A stretch of 64,000 nucleotides of DNA from Rufibacter roseolus (GTDB lineage Bacteria > Bacteroidota > Bacteroidia > Cytophagales > Hymenobacteraceae). The notes beneath the pieces are model-generated. The model was not told where the DNA came from. It ran no database searches and saw only the letters and a program-made list of their open reading frames with translations. Positions 36,270-46,814 of the stretch are shown one piece after another. Location: NCBI RefSeq assembly GCF_017916365.1, contig NZ_JAFMSU010000004.1, positions 37,923-101,922 of the forward strand, written 5' to 3'. How positions within the stretch are numbered: the first letter of the stretch is position 1; every line of letters starts with the position of its first letter. A program made the position numbers and the translations under genes.

Positions 36270-39200
36270 TTACTTTATAAGTGTTATGCTTCCGGAAATT
36301 GGTTTCTCATTCATTCCCAAGTCAATGATGTAGTAGTAGACCCCCATAGGGAGGGCCTTCCCATCATGTATCCCATCCCAATTCTGCTTATATCCTGACG
36401 ACTCGAAAACCAATGCCCCCCATCTGGTGTAAATCTGCACCCGGCAATTAGGGTAGTGCTCAATATTGCGGATTATCCAGGTGTCATTAATATTATCCCC
36501 GCTCATGGTGATGGCATTCGTCGGGTCAATGCGCGGAATCACTGAAACAATTACTTCATCGGTGTAGACGCAACCGGATTTGGAGGTAACAGTCAGTGTG
36601 TAGGTTGTTGTCTCGTCCGGCGTGGCTATCGGATTTGATATGTTCGGGTTAGAGAGGCCTTTTGCAGGTGACCATTTATAAGTTTCGCCTCCTTTTCCAT
36701 GCAAGCCTGTATTTTGGCCTTTTATGATCGTTATATCCAGCCCGGCGTCGGCAGTAGACGGCTGTACTACTACTGTAACTTTCACTCTGCTCTGGCTGGC
36801 ACAACCTGTGGTATTTACAGCTTGCACAAAAAAATCCGTTGTGGCGCTTAGCGGACCTGTTGTGTAAGTCCCCCCAGTGTGAAGCATGTTTCCTTCTGTA
36901 GGGTGGTCATACCACTCAAAGTATACACCATTTTCTGAAGATGATGCATTAATGGAAGCAGTCATGTCCGGGCAAATGGTGACCCCTTGTACCTTTGGGG
37001 CAACCGGTAATGGAATAACAGTAACGGCTATTGCCTCGCTCTTATTCTCTGTGCAAGGCAACGAGGTAACGACACGCCTGAACCAAGTTGTGCGGTCAAG
37101 CGACCCGGATTGGTAACTATCAGAATTATTTGATCCTGGTGCGGCTCTAAAGCCTGAGATGGCGCTTGTCGTACTGAATTCCCACAGGTAGCTGTAGACT
37201 CCACTCCCCCCCTCTGGCCGTGTTCCTTGAAGAACGGATGGAGCCGTACCAGTACATATTACCTGAGCAGCCCCAATGGTATTATTTGAAATTGGAGCGT
37301 TAATCGTCAACTTAACAACATTGCTTTCCATCTCTGAGCAAGGTTCAGAAAACACCACCCGCTTATACCAAGTAGTCTGACCTACCAATCCAGGGCTATA
37401 GTTTGCTTTATCATTTATACCTGCGGCTGGGCTGAACGTAATATTGTCCATGCTTGACTCCCAACGGTATGCGTATGCTCCGCTGCCGCCTACTGGAGTA
37501 GACCCTAATAAAGTTGCCGCCGCCGAACCTAGGCATAGAGTCTGATCTTGGCTGATGCTGTTACCTGTTAACTGAGGAAGGACAGTTACCTGTATGGCCA
37601 CCGAAGCGCTCACACACCCCCCTGAGTAGGCTGCTCTCCGGAACCAGGTGGTCACTGGAAGCTGGCCTGGATCATAGGTAGCCTCGTTGTTAATACCACC
37701 TGCCGGGCTAAAACCACTGGTTGGCCCTTTTTTGCTGCTTTCCCATAGGTAGCGGTAGTCCCCTGTGCCGCCCGTAGGCTTTGTCCCTGTTAACGGAGCG
37801 GGAGTTACCCCCGAACAAACCGACTGTGGTGAGCTTATCCTGTTATTGGCGATAGGGGGCGTAACGGTTATTTTAACAGCATTGCTCGAGCTAGGTGGGC
37901 AAACACCTCCTGAAACCACCCGCCTGAACCAGGTGGAGTTTGTAATTGCTTCTGGCTCATAGCTTTTTCTGTTGCTGATGCCTGCAGCGGTGGTAAAGCC
38001 TGAATTTGGCCCCACTGTGCTGCTTTCCCATAGATAGGTGTATTTGCCGTCGCCACCTACAGGGTCTGAGGCGGTGAAAGCAACCGGAGTAGCCCCCAAA
38101 CAGATGTCCTGGTCTCCGGATATAAGGTTATCAGTGATAGGCTGGTTTACGGCAACCATGATCTCATCACTTACAGAGGTACAGTAACCAGAGGTCACCA
38201 CTCTTCTGAACCAGGCATTATGGGTAAGTGCAGCTGGCTGATAGTCTGAGGCGTTGGTTTTCCCTGACGCTGTTTCATAAGTCACGCCATCCTTGCTATA
38301 CTCCCAGAGGTAAACATACACCCCGTCTCCCCCCTTTGGATCAGATCCAGCAAGCAGGGCAGGTACGTCGCCAGAACAAACCGTCTGTGCGCCGGCTATG
38401 TTATTTTCTGTGATTACAGGATTTACGGTGATTTTTACCGCGTTGCTTGACAGTGAAGGGCATGGTGCTGATAATACAGTGCGTCTGAACCAGGTGGTCT
38501 GGGTCAACGCACCAGCTTGGTATCCCTCCCCGTTATTCATCCCAGGCGCAGCCTTGAAGCCCATCGTTTCACCTTCAGTACTGTACTCCCACAGGTAAAT
38601 ATAACTGCCGCTTCCGCCAATAGGCGCAGAGCCTCGAAGTTCGGCTGGCGCTGTTCCAAAACAGATTATTTGGGAGTCAGATATAGTATTCGCCGTGATT
38701 GCCCCGTTCACCGTGATTTTCACGGCGTCGCTCGTGTGCTCTCCACATGGCCCCGACAATACGCGCCTTCTAAACCAGGATGTCTGCGTCAAAGCTTCAG
38801 GTGTATAGTTCAGCTCTGAACTCATACCAGGAGCCATGGTAAATCCATCTGTGGCACTTAAAGTGCTTACCTCCCAAACATAGGTATAAGTGCCGCTCCC
38901 TCCTGTCGGCAGACTTCCAACCAGGACCGATGCATTACTGCCATTGCATATTGTTTGGTCTGACGTAATCAGGTTGTTCCCAATATTCTCATTTACCTTG
39001 ATTTCTATGGTTGCTGAGTAATCAGAACAGGCGCCTGAGGTAACCACCCGCCTGAACCAGGTAGTTCTTGTAAGTGGGCCGGAAACGTAACCCTCAAGGT
39101 TATTTACCTCAGGGGCTGATGTAAAGATCCCGGTCGGCCCATTCGTGCTTATTTCCCAACGATAGGTATAGCTGCCATTCCCTCCGGAAGGGATGGTTCC

Positions 39201-42200
39201 ACTCAAGGCTATTGGAGTCTTGCCAGTACAAATGGTTTGCGGTGCACTGATGTTGTTATCTGCGATTTCCCCATTCACCACAACCTGGACTATATTAGAA
39301 AAACTTTCACAGTTTCCCGATACTACCCTACGTCTGTACCAAGTCTCCCTGCCTATGCTTGAAATCTGATAATCCCTGGAGGTATTTGTGCCAGTAGCCG
39401 GCTCATAGTCTTTATTGTTAAAACTTTGCTCCCATAGAAAGGTATAGCTTCCATTTCCACCCGTAGGCAGTGTGCCCAACAAATCAGCTGGCTTTTCACC
39501 CGTACAAACTGCCTGATTTTCTGAGATCGCGTTATTGGCTATAAGTGGATTTACTTTCACAGTTACCGCTGCCCTTGCACTGGCGCATCCCTTGGCATCC
39601 GTCACCTGCACATAGTATGTCGTAGTGATGTCTAAAATCGGGGTTTCATACGTTGTACCCGTGTGTAGGAGCGTACCTGCCTCCGCTTTGTCGTACCAGG
39701 AATAAGTACCGCCGGCGTCTGTTACGGAAAGTGACGTCATGGCACCTTTGCAGATTTCCTTACCCGAGACAACTGGGGCAGCAGGCAATGGATTGACTGT
39801 AACCTTAATCACAGGTGAGGGGATCTCGCAACCTCCTGATCTGACAATCCTCCTGAACCAAGTAGACACAACTAGCGCACCAGCTGAGTAATCTCTTGTG
39901 TTATTTATCCCCGAAGCATCAACAAAACCTGTTGTCCCGGAAGCAGTGCTGCTCTGCCAGGTATATTTATAGTCTTTATCACCCCCTTCAGGAAGAGATC
40001 CTACAAGGACGGCAGGCGCTAAACCATAGCATATTTCCTGCTCCTTCCCAATCGTGTTATTGGTAAGGGAAGGATTTGCCGTGACCAGGATAGTATTGCT
40101 TTCGCTTTGCTGGCATACCCCACTTGTCACGACACGCTTGAAATAGGTATTCTGGCCTAAGGCCGGCGGGGTGTAGTCTTCCCCGGTATTCGCCCCCGGA
40201 GCGGCCTCAAAACTAATATTATCAGTGCTCGATAACCAGCTGTATATAAACTTTCCATCCCCACCAGCAGGGACATCCCCCTTTAAGGCGGCAGGAACAG
40301 CCCCTGCGCAGATTTCCTGAGCCTGCCCAATCTTATTATTACTTATTGGCTGTTCTACCCTTACTTCTACTGCAGTTCTGGTTGGGCTTGCGCAGCCATT
40401 CGCAACGGCTTGCACATAGAAAATCGTAGTTTCTGCAAGGGGATCAGTAGTATAGGATACTCCTTTATGTACTGCTACACCGCCTATTGCCACTTTGTAC
40501 CACTCAAAACTGTCCGCGGCGCCAGAGGCGGTAAGTGTGGCAGATGCACCTGCACAAACAGCCTGTCCTTTAACTGTAGGGGCAGCTGACAGGTCTTTTA
40601 CCTCTATTCTCACCGCATCGGATACTGCAGAGCAGGCACCTGAAGTTACTTTACGTCTAAACCACGTTGTCTTGAAAAGGGGGTCAGGATTATAATCCTT
40701 TAAAGTTGCCTCACCTGTAGCATTGCCAAACCCACTTGTCCCAGAGACAGTACTGCTTTCCCACTGGTATCTAAAGTCTATTCCATCACCGCCTGTTGGG
40801 TTAGATCCGATTAGTCTGGCAGGTGTACTTCCACTGCAGATAGGCAGGATTCCATTTTCATCAATGTTGTTATTTGCGATAGGCTCAGATACTGTTACTT
40901 TAATGGGTTCACTAAAAGTCGGGTCGCATATTCCACTGCTTACCTTTCTCCTGAACCATGTTGTTTCTCCCACCAAGCCCGGACTATAGTGCTGACCGGT
41001 GTTTGACCCGGACGCTTCTATGTAGTCTTTTCCATCCGTACTGCTTTGCCATAGGTAAGAATAAGCACCGCTCCCTCCTGTTAGCAAACCTCCATTTAAA
41101 GATGCTGCGCTGCTTCCTTTACAGATCGTCTGGTTTGCGGTGATGGAATTACCTGACAGTTTCTTCTCAACGGTAACCTTAATTACATTGCTACCTACCG
41201 TGCATTGGCCTGAGGTAACGCTTCTTCTGAACCAGGTAGTCTGCGTGAGTCCGGCCGAGGTAAAGTCTGGGCCTGTTGCGTTCGCTATTACTTGGAAACC
41301 CGTACTTGAACTTGTTGTACTTGACTCCCAGGTATAAGCATATGTCCCTAACCCTCCGGTGGGGGATGTACCCGTAAATTTCGCCGGCGATGAGTTTTCG
41401 CAGATAACCTGGTCACCTGTGATTGTATTTTCAGCTATTGACTGTGTTACTTCAACTCTGATCACATTACTCGTCACCTCAGAACATACACCTGAGGCAA
41501 CCACTCTTCTGAACCAGGTAGTTTGAGTTAAAGCACCTGGGGTGTAGTCTTTGCCCTTATTAGTCCCTGCAGCATCTTTGAAGCCTTCGGAGGCAGAAGT
41601 TGTACTGCTTTCCCACCTGTAGATATAATTTCCGCTAGCCCCAGTAGGAGTTGAACCTAACAGTGGAGCGGCGGCTTGGCCAATACATAATGATTGGTTT
41701 TCTGCAATAGTGTTATTAGTGATAGGCTCCTGAACAGTAACCGTTACTTTTGTTCTGGTGGCGCTCGTACAACCATCTACTTCTGTGCCTACAAAATAAT
41801 CCGTGGTTGCGTCAAGCGTAGTAATAATAAGGGTATTGGCGCCCTCAGCCAATATTTTGCCATCCTTATCGTACCATGTGTACTTACCTCCCGGAGCCGA
41901 AGCGGTTAAAGTTGTAGAACCTCCCTTGCAAATTGTCTGTCCCGCTACAGTTGGGGCCGCAGGAGCAGGTTTAACGCTGATTTCTACAACTGCAGACTTG
42001 GAAGTACAGCCACCAGATATAACTTCTCTTTGATACCAGGTTTTTACAGAAACAGCACCAGGATATAGGTCTTTACCGATTTCATTAGGAATTACGGTAA
42101 AACCGCCCGTTGAACCTGAAGTACTTTTATACCATCTGTAACTGTAGGTCCCATTGCCTCCTTTTGGAGCAGTACCTAATATAGCCGCGGAAGTAGCTCC

Positions 42201-45059
42201 AGCGCAAATGCTTTGATTCTCACTTAATATGTTATCGGTAACTGGCTGGTTTACTTTTACGGTTACTATTGTGCGGGTATTGCTGGCACAGCCGGTTGAA
42301 TTGAAGGCTTCCAAGTAATAAACCACATCATTTGTGAGTACTGGAGTGGTAAAGTCCTCACCTGTTTTCAAAGCTGCCCCACCCGTTGCAACATCATACC
42401 ATCTATAGGTAATTCCAGAAACCAAAGGGGCCTTGAGGGTGGCAGTTGAGCCCGAGCAAATTTCTGCACCTGCCACTGTAGGCGCTATGGGGCTAACCTG
42501 GGTAGCAATAGTTACTTCATTACTGTAGCTTTCCCCACAGGCACCTGATTTTACCATTCTTCTGTAGGTGGTGGTTTGGGTCAATGCCCCGGGAGCATAA
42601 TCTTTGGCATCTGACGTCCCTTTCGCTATTACATAGGTGCCATTATTAACCTTGCTTTGCCAGGTATAAGAAAAGTCGCCATTTCCGCCCCCTGGGGTGG
42701 ACCCTATCAAGGTAGGCGCTTCAGTATTAACGCATATAGATTTAGAGGACCCGATGGAATTCCCTGTTACAGGTTGATCTACCGTAATTGTAACAGGAGT
42801 CCGTGTTACGCTTGGGCAACCTGCTGCATTTATTGCTCCTACATAATAGGTGACTGTAGCGCTAACATTGCTGACATTATAAGTATCTCCAGTATAAAGA
42901 ACAGTGCCTCCTGATTCTGCAGTATACCAATTGTAAGTCGGGCCACTACCTGATGCTCTCAAAGAAGCAGTTCCCCCCTTACACACTGTTACTGAAGCAA
43001 CAGTTGGAGCGATGGCAGGCTCGTTTATTGTTATTACTTGGGTAGCAGTACCAGAGGTGCCGCATTCATTGGTTGCTTTCAGAGTAACAGTGTAGCTACC
43101 CGACTTTGGAAAACTGATTTCCGGGTACGCTGATGCACTATTAGTACCTCCCGTGAATGTGGCATTGTCAGTTACCGTCCAAGCATAGGCTGTAATGGTT
43201 CCGTTATTGGCAGTGTAAACCGGCTTATGAAAGGTACTGCTCGCATCAAACTTTACAGTTTGGGGACCACAATAGGACTTTGCGCCAGGCAATGCTACAG
43301 AAGGCACATCTTTAACCGTAATTTCTTTTGAGGCGGTAGTAGAGCCGCAGGAATTTTTTGCTACTAAGGTTATGACATAATTCCCTATTTGTTTGAAATT
43401 AAAGACCGGATTTGCACTATTGAGTGTGCCATTTGCTAATGTATAGCCAGTATTTGGGCTAATAGACCAAGTGTAAGAAATATTATCTCCTACTGAAGTA
43501 TTATTTGGCGTAACAGTAAAATCTTTACAGCCTACTCCACTTGCAGGATTAATGATGAAGGAAGCTTTAGGAGGCTCACTTATTTCAATTGTTTGCTCAA
43601 ATAGAGTGAAACCACATGCGTTTTCTGATTTTAGGCTAACCTTGTAAGTCCCCGCTTTTTTATAAACATATGATTGGTTGCTTTTATCAAATACCCTTCT
43701 AATAGTTCCATCTCCAAAGTCCCATGTATATGTTGAGGAATTATTACAATCAAAATTAGATCCTTCAACTGTTGTATTTGTAAAAAGGATATTACTATTA
43801 ATACACAAATTTTGGGTAGAAACTTCAAATTTTGCTTGTGGGGCCGAGTAAACTTTTATTCCACCAACAGCCGCTGGTGTTTCTCCACAGGCATTTTTTG
43901 CTGTAATAGTAAAAATATAGGCATCTGCAGGGAAAGTAGGGGGGCTCCCCGGAGAGCCACAAGAGGATTTTGTATAAACATGTGTTACACTTGCTGGTGC
44001 TGGGTGTTTAAATTCCTGTTTAGGAGAACCATCACCAAAATCGATTGTATAAACAGTGGACGGGTGGTTATCTGCAACATTAGTGATGGGGAATGTAATG
44101 GACAAAGGCCCACAACCTGTAGTGTTACCCGAACTGGTTGCAGATACAGCTGGATTTGTTATATTGTAGACTGATATTTCTTTGGTTACAACACAATCAT
44201 TTTTACCTTTAATTGTATATTTTAACTTATAAATTCCTATAGGATAGCTATGAGCCAAATCCATAGGGGCTATACTTGATTGATATGGGGCTGTACCATC
44301 TCCCCAATCTATTGTATACTCTTTAGCATCTGGTGCTGCTGAATTATCATCTACAATTAAGTTAAATGTTTGACCTGTACAATTTCTAAAACTCTGAACA
44401 TTTCTTAAATCAATTGAAACAACTTCTTTGACTTTTACTTCTTTTTGTACATAAACCGAACACCCTTTATCTGATGTTACGGTCAGGACAACTTTATAAT
44501 TTGTCGTACCTGACCCAATAGTATTAAATACATGGGAAGGGGATGGTAAAGAACTTTTCGCACTTCCATCGCCAAAGTCCCAACTATATGAGAGCCCAGT
44601 ACCTGCTGAAGTATTTGTGAATCTTACCGTAGTCCCGGCACAAGTCTCATTATTGGTGAATGTAAAGTCAGCAACTGGAAGTGGATTAACTGTAACCGTT
44701 ATCCTATCAGAAACTTCATTGCTTTTTTGACACTCAAATTTATCATCAACGAGAACAGAGTAATCACCGCTTTCGGATACCACCAATGACTCCCCTTTCT
44801 GGTCCTTTATTTCTACGTTGTTTCTAAACCAAGTATAGCTATAGCCGGCACCCTTAACACTTGAGGTTAAGGTTACCTTGCCCCCTATACAGAAAGACAC
44901 TGGTCCATTTGCAGAAAGAGTCGGCTTGCAAACGGGATCAGTAAGGAGACTGAAGAATGCATTTGATATGTCCTTTTGGAGAGCAAAAACCGAAAAGACA
45001 GAAAGCATGATAAGGGCAAGCGCTAAAACAATTTTGTTCAGGGGTAACCGTAATCCCAT
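36270..45059 (-). CDS. Giant repeat adhesin with PKD domains and type B T9SS C-terminal domain
   Basis: 2929 residues. A signal sequence (about 9-27) and an Ig-like module lead into several PKD-type domains (for example FTFTNNETCAGTTVRFTNTS then YSWDFGDGS). From about residue 750 onward the protein is a tandem array: 17 units that I count, each about 95-100 residues, with NNxIxxxQxICxGxxPAxLxG, GGxGxYxYxWESS and TTWFRRVVxSGxC. At least six shorter Ig-like modules of the type APTVxGxxICxG...YxWYD are interspersed. The final 85 residues (AITMSGDNINDTWIIRNIEH, then VQIYTRWGALVF and the GVYYY strand) are a gliding-motility-associated (type B) sorting domain. It is exported by the T9SS and held at the surface, probably with the adjacent PorP/SprF-like protein. 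Likely an adhesin used in attachment or gliding; target unknown. Confidence 0.92.
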   Translation of the reverse strand: MGLRLPLNKIVLALALIMLSVFSVFALQKDISNAFFSLLTDPVCKPTLSANGPVSFCIGGKVTLTSSVKGAGYSYTWFRNNVEIKDQKGESLVVSESGDYSVLVDDKFECQKSNEVSDRITVTVNPLPVADFTFTNNETCAGTTVRFTNTSAGTGLSYSWDFGDGSAKSSLPSPSHVFNTIGSGTTNYKVVLTVTSDKGCSVYVQKEVKVKEVVSIDLRNVQSFRNCTGQTFNLIVDDNSAAPDAKEYTIDWGDGTAPYQSSIAPMDLAHSYPIGIYKLKYTIKGKNDCVVTKEISVYNITNPAVSATSSGNTTGCGPLSITFPITNVADNHPSTVYTIDFGDGSPKQEFKHPAPASVTHVYTKSSCGSPGSPPTFPADAYIFTITAKNACGETPAAVGGIKVYSAPQAKFEVSTQNLCINSNILFTNTTVEGSNFDCNNSSTYTWDFGDGTIRRVFDKSNQSYVYKKAGTYKVSLKSENACGFTLFEQTIEISEPPKASFIINPASGVGCKDFTVTPNNTSVGDNISYTWSISPNTGYTLANGTLNSANPVFNFKQIGNYVITLVAKNSCGSTTASKEITVKDVPSVALPGAKSYCGPQTVKFDASSTFHKPVYTANNGTITAYAWTVTDNATFTGGTNSASAYPEISFPKSGSYTVTLKATNECGTSGTATQVITINEPAIAPTVASVTVCKGGTASLRASGSGPTYNWYTAESGGTVLYTGDTYNVSNVSATVTYYVGAINAAGCPSVTRTPVTITVDQPVTGNSIGSSKSICVNTEAPTLIGSTPGGGNGDFSYTWQSKVNNGTYVIAKGTSDAKDYAPGALTQTTTYRRMVKSGACGESYSNEVTIATQVSPIAPTVAGAEICSGSTATLKAPLVSGITYRWYDVATGGAALKTGEDFTTPVLTNDVVYYLEAFNSTGCASNTRTIVTVKVNQPVTDNILSENQSICAGATSAAILGTAPKGGNGTYSYRWYKSTSGSTGGFTVIPNEIGKDLYPGAVSVKTWYQREVISGGCTSKSAVVEISVKPAPAAPTVAGQTICKGGSTTLTASAPGGKYTWYDKDGKILAEGANTLIITTLDATTDYFVGTEVDGCTSATRTKVTVTVQEPITNNTIAENQSLCIGQAAAPLLGSTPTGASGNYIYRWESSTTSASEGFKDAAGTNKGKDYTPGALTQTTWFRRVVASGVCSEVTSNVIRVEVTQSIAENTITGDQVICENSSPAKFTGTSPTGGLGTYAYTWESSTTSSSTGFQVIANATGPDFTSAGLTQTTWFRRSVTSGQCTVGSNVIKVTVEKKLSGNSITANQTICKGSSAASLNGGLLTGGSGAYSYLWQSSTDGKDYIEASGSNTGQHYSPGLVGETTWFRRKVSSGICDPTFSEPIKVTVSEPIANNNIDENGILPICSGSTPARLIGSNPTGGDGIDFRYQWESSTVSGTSGFGNATGEATLKDYNPDPLFKTTWFRRKVTSGACSAVSDAVRIEVKDLSAAPTVKGQAVCAGASATLTASGAADSFEWYKVAIGGVAVHKGVSYTTDPLAETTIFYVQAVANGCASPTRTAVEVRVEQPISNNKIGQAQEICAGAVPAALKGDVPAGGDGKFIYSWLSSTDNISFEAAPGANTGEDYTPPALGQNTYFKRVVTSGVCQQSESNTILVTANPSLTNNTIGKEQEICYGLAPAVLVGSLPEGGDKDYKYTWQSSTASGTTGFVDASGINNTRDYSAGALVVSTWFRRIVRSGGCEIPSPVIKVTVNPLPAAPVVSGKEICKGAMTSLSVTDAGGTYSWYDKAEAGTLLHTGTTYETPILDITTTYYVQVTDAKGCASARAAVTVKVNPLIANNAISENQAVCTGEKPADLLGTLPTGGNGSYTFLWEQSFNNKDYEPATGTNTSRDYQISSIGRETWYRRRVVSGNCESFSNIVQVVVNGEIADNNISAPQTICTGKTPIALSGTIPSGGNGSYTYRWEISTNGPTGIFTSAPEVNNLEGYVSGPLTRTTWFRRVVTSGACSDYSATIEIKVNENIGNNLITSDQTICNGSNASVLVGSLPTGGSGTYTYVWEVSTLSATDGFTMAPGMSSELNYTPEALTQTSWFRRRVLSGPCGEHTSDAVKITVNGAITANTISDSQIICFGTAPAELRGSAPIGGSGSYIYLWEYSTEGETMGFKAAPGMNNGEGYQAGALTQTTWFRRTVLSAPCPSLSSNAVKITVNPVITENNIAGAQTVCSGDVPALLAGSDPKGGDGVYVYLWEYSKDGVTYETASGKTNASDYQPAALTHNAWFRRVVTSGYCTSVSDEIMVAVNQPITDNLISGDQDICLGATPVAFTASDPVGGDGKYTYLWESSTVGPNSGFTTAAGISNRKSYEPEAITNSTWFRRVVSGGVCPPSSSNAVKITVTPPIANNRISSPQSVCSGVTPAPLTGTKPTGGTGDYRYLWESSKKGPTSGFSPAGGINNEATYDPGQLPVTTWFRRAAYSGGCVSASVAIQVTVLPQLTGNSISQDQTLCLGSAAATLLGSTPVGGSGAYAYRWESSMDNITFSPAAGINDKANYSPGLVGQTTWYKRVVFSEPCSEMESNVVKLTINAPISNNTIGAAQVICTGTAPSVLQGTRPEGGSGVYSYLWEFSTTSAISGFRAAPGSNNSDSYQSGSLDRTTWFRRVVTSLPCTENKSEAIAVTVIPLPVAPKVQGVTICPDMTASINASSSENGVYFEWYDHPTEGNMLHTGGTYTTGPLSATTDFFVQAVNTTGCASQSRVKVTVVVQPSTADAGLDITIIKGQNTGLHGKGGETYKWSPAKGLSNPNISNPIATPDETTTYTLTVTSKSGCVYTDEVIVSVIPRIDPTNAITMSGDNINDTWIIRNIEHYPNCRVQIYTRWGALVFESSGYKQNWDGIHDGKALPMGVYYYIIDLGMNEKPISGSITLIK

Positions 45060-45213
45060 ATGATATAGAATGTAAAAGCTTGATTCAATAAATGATAGGT
45101 TGGAGGAAGAAAAAACGACTTGTTTCCTCTTTAACTGAAATATAACTTTTGCTATATTGCATTTACCTTGCTGAAGCCAGTAAGTATTTTATCCGAATTA
45201 TTTAAGTTTTCAT

Positions 45214-45747
45214 TTAAAGAGCCTTCAAAAGTGCTTTGCTTACGAATCCGGATTTAAGAATTGGCTCTCCGTTTGTATGGGTCATAAATGCAACCTTAAG
45301 CCATAAAGATGTTGTTACAGGGCCTTGTATAATCTGATCTTTGGACAGATCACCTATAATGGGGTAATTTGTTCCAGGCCCGCTTCTTACATTGGCTTTG
45401 TCCGCCTTTACCAAAAAGCTTACCTGATAAATGCTAGTATGACTTGAATGAATGGTTTTGGTCCGTTTATTAGCGGGGCGGGAATACGGATTTGAATTGT
45501 TCATCGAACCACCTCCGCATACTCCACAGGATCCTCCGCTATTACAAATAGCACAATGGGTGCAGGTCTTGCAGGCTCTGCAATTTGCCGATCCCGTGCA
45601 CCGTCCTCCATGTAAATTTGCTTTTAATGAGTTTGGGAAATGTATTACTATACCTAAACTTATAAAAATGATGGTATTTGATATATATATAATTATATAA
45701 TTCACTAATATAGAAATAACATTCAAGAAAGTATTACAATTCAGCAA
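45214..45747 (-). CDS. Membrane or secreted protein with Cys-rich segment and bacterial SH3 domain
   Basis: 177 residues. A long hydrophobic N-terminus (about 8-38) is followed by a striking Cys-rich stretch: RCTGSANCRACKTCTHCAIC then GGSCGVCGGG, with ten cysteines in about 33 residues. The last 70 residues are an SH3b domain (VKADKANVRSGPGTNYPIIG, later LWLKVAF and GFVSKALL). SH3b domains bind peptidoglycan or its stem peptides. The Cys-rich segment resembles one I have seen in other Bacteroidota SH3b proteins and may bind metal or form disulfides. It lies upstream of the adhesin gene on the same strand, but 150 bp away, so co-transcription is uncertain. Confidence 0.72.
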   Translation of the reverse strand: MLNCNTFLNVISILVNYIIIYISNTIIFISLGIVIHFPNSLKANLHGGRCTGSANCRACKTCTHCAICNSGGSCGVCGGGSMNNSNPYSRPANKRTKTIHSSHTSIYQVSFLVKADKANVRSGPGTNYPIIGDLSKDQIIQGPVTTSLWLKVAFMTHTNGEPILKSGFVSKALLKAL

Positions 45748-46794
45748 ATTTACTTAAATATTTAAATTTTTATAAAATTTATAATGAAATAAAATATGCT
45801 TTTCCGCTTTATTTTTAGATACAGTGAACCCATCTTTGTTTTTCTTTAAACCAGATAGTGATTGGATTACATCAGTTTACTTTAGGAGTTTCTTAGACTC
45901 CTTTACACTTTGGAGGCCTAATAATTTTAACATTAGCAAAAGCTTAGATGGTAGATTGCCATATGCATTATTTTGCGGGGAAAAGCTTCAATTAACTTGA
46001 AAACAGGTATTAAATCTCAGCTTCAGATTGCAAAGCTGCTGTGACTAACCTCCTTGTTTCCTTAAGATTAAAGAAGTTCTGAGCCAGGATATTGTCTTGG
46101 CAGGTATACTTGCGGCTCTTGCTTTGTTGAGCAGGTCTCCGTAGGTTGTTTAAGATAGTATCAAAGCTCATTAAACCTACCTCAGCCCAGACGGACATCA
46201 CCTCATTGAAGGACAAAGAGATTTAGCAGTCTGATTGGACGAAGGAACCCTACCGCTAAAAGACGGACCTTAAGCAATTTACCTTCATTTTCTTCCTTTA
46301 CCTGAGGGTGCCAGTCGCCAGCATTGTGGATTTGAAAGACTTGCCGACACGCTCGTGTAAAAGTTCGAAGGCTTTCCCCGATTCTCTGTCCAACCTGAAG
46401 TAGGCTTCCCTCAGGTTGGACACAATCTTGCGGAATTTAAATATAATCATAAGTTTTCGGGACAAGAACAGGTTCAAATAAGTGATGCAGATGTAAGCGG
46501 GAAACCAAAGATGGGCAAAGCATGCATGCCATCCACAGGAAAGGAAATAATATCGTTTATGGTGGGTCCGGCTTAAATTTTCATGCCTCTGCCCCCTGAA
46601 AATCTTATGCGTTTTTAACATAGATGTGGTGGCCATAGCAGACAAGTCACCAAGGGTATTTTCTAGGAAGGATGGGAAAATGTTTTAAGGGCTTGCTTCC
46701 ATCGTTATGGAGGAACTGGAAAACAGGCTTGAGCAAAGCAGAAGTTAAAACCCATTTTTACATGGCAGGATTAAGCTCCTTCTCATAGAGCTTC
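45748..46794. other. Gene-poor stretch, possibly remnant DNA
   Basis: About 1 kb. Two minus-strand open frames (46010-46216 and 46298-46645) lack motifs, RBS spacing or convincing composition. They could be fragments of a decayed gene, but I cannot identify it. The left part is AT-rich and probably carries the promoter of the SH3b gene. Confidence 0.4.
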
Positions 46795-46814
46795 ACCTTC
46801 GCCTAGGCGAAGGT
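46795..46814. repeat. Perfect 20-bp palindrome spanning the stop codon of the GIY-YIG gene
   Basis: ACCTTCGCCTAGGCGAAGGT is its own reverse complement. The TAG stop of the minus-strand gene lies in its centre. It has no adjoining T-run, so a terminator role is uncertain; a protein-binding site or a foldback that stabilises the mRNA end is possible. Confidence 0.7.

Noticed and set aside
46010..46645. Two minus-strand frames considered as transposase remnants
   Set aside because: No DDE or other catalytic motif and no terminal inverted repeats could be found.
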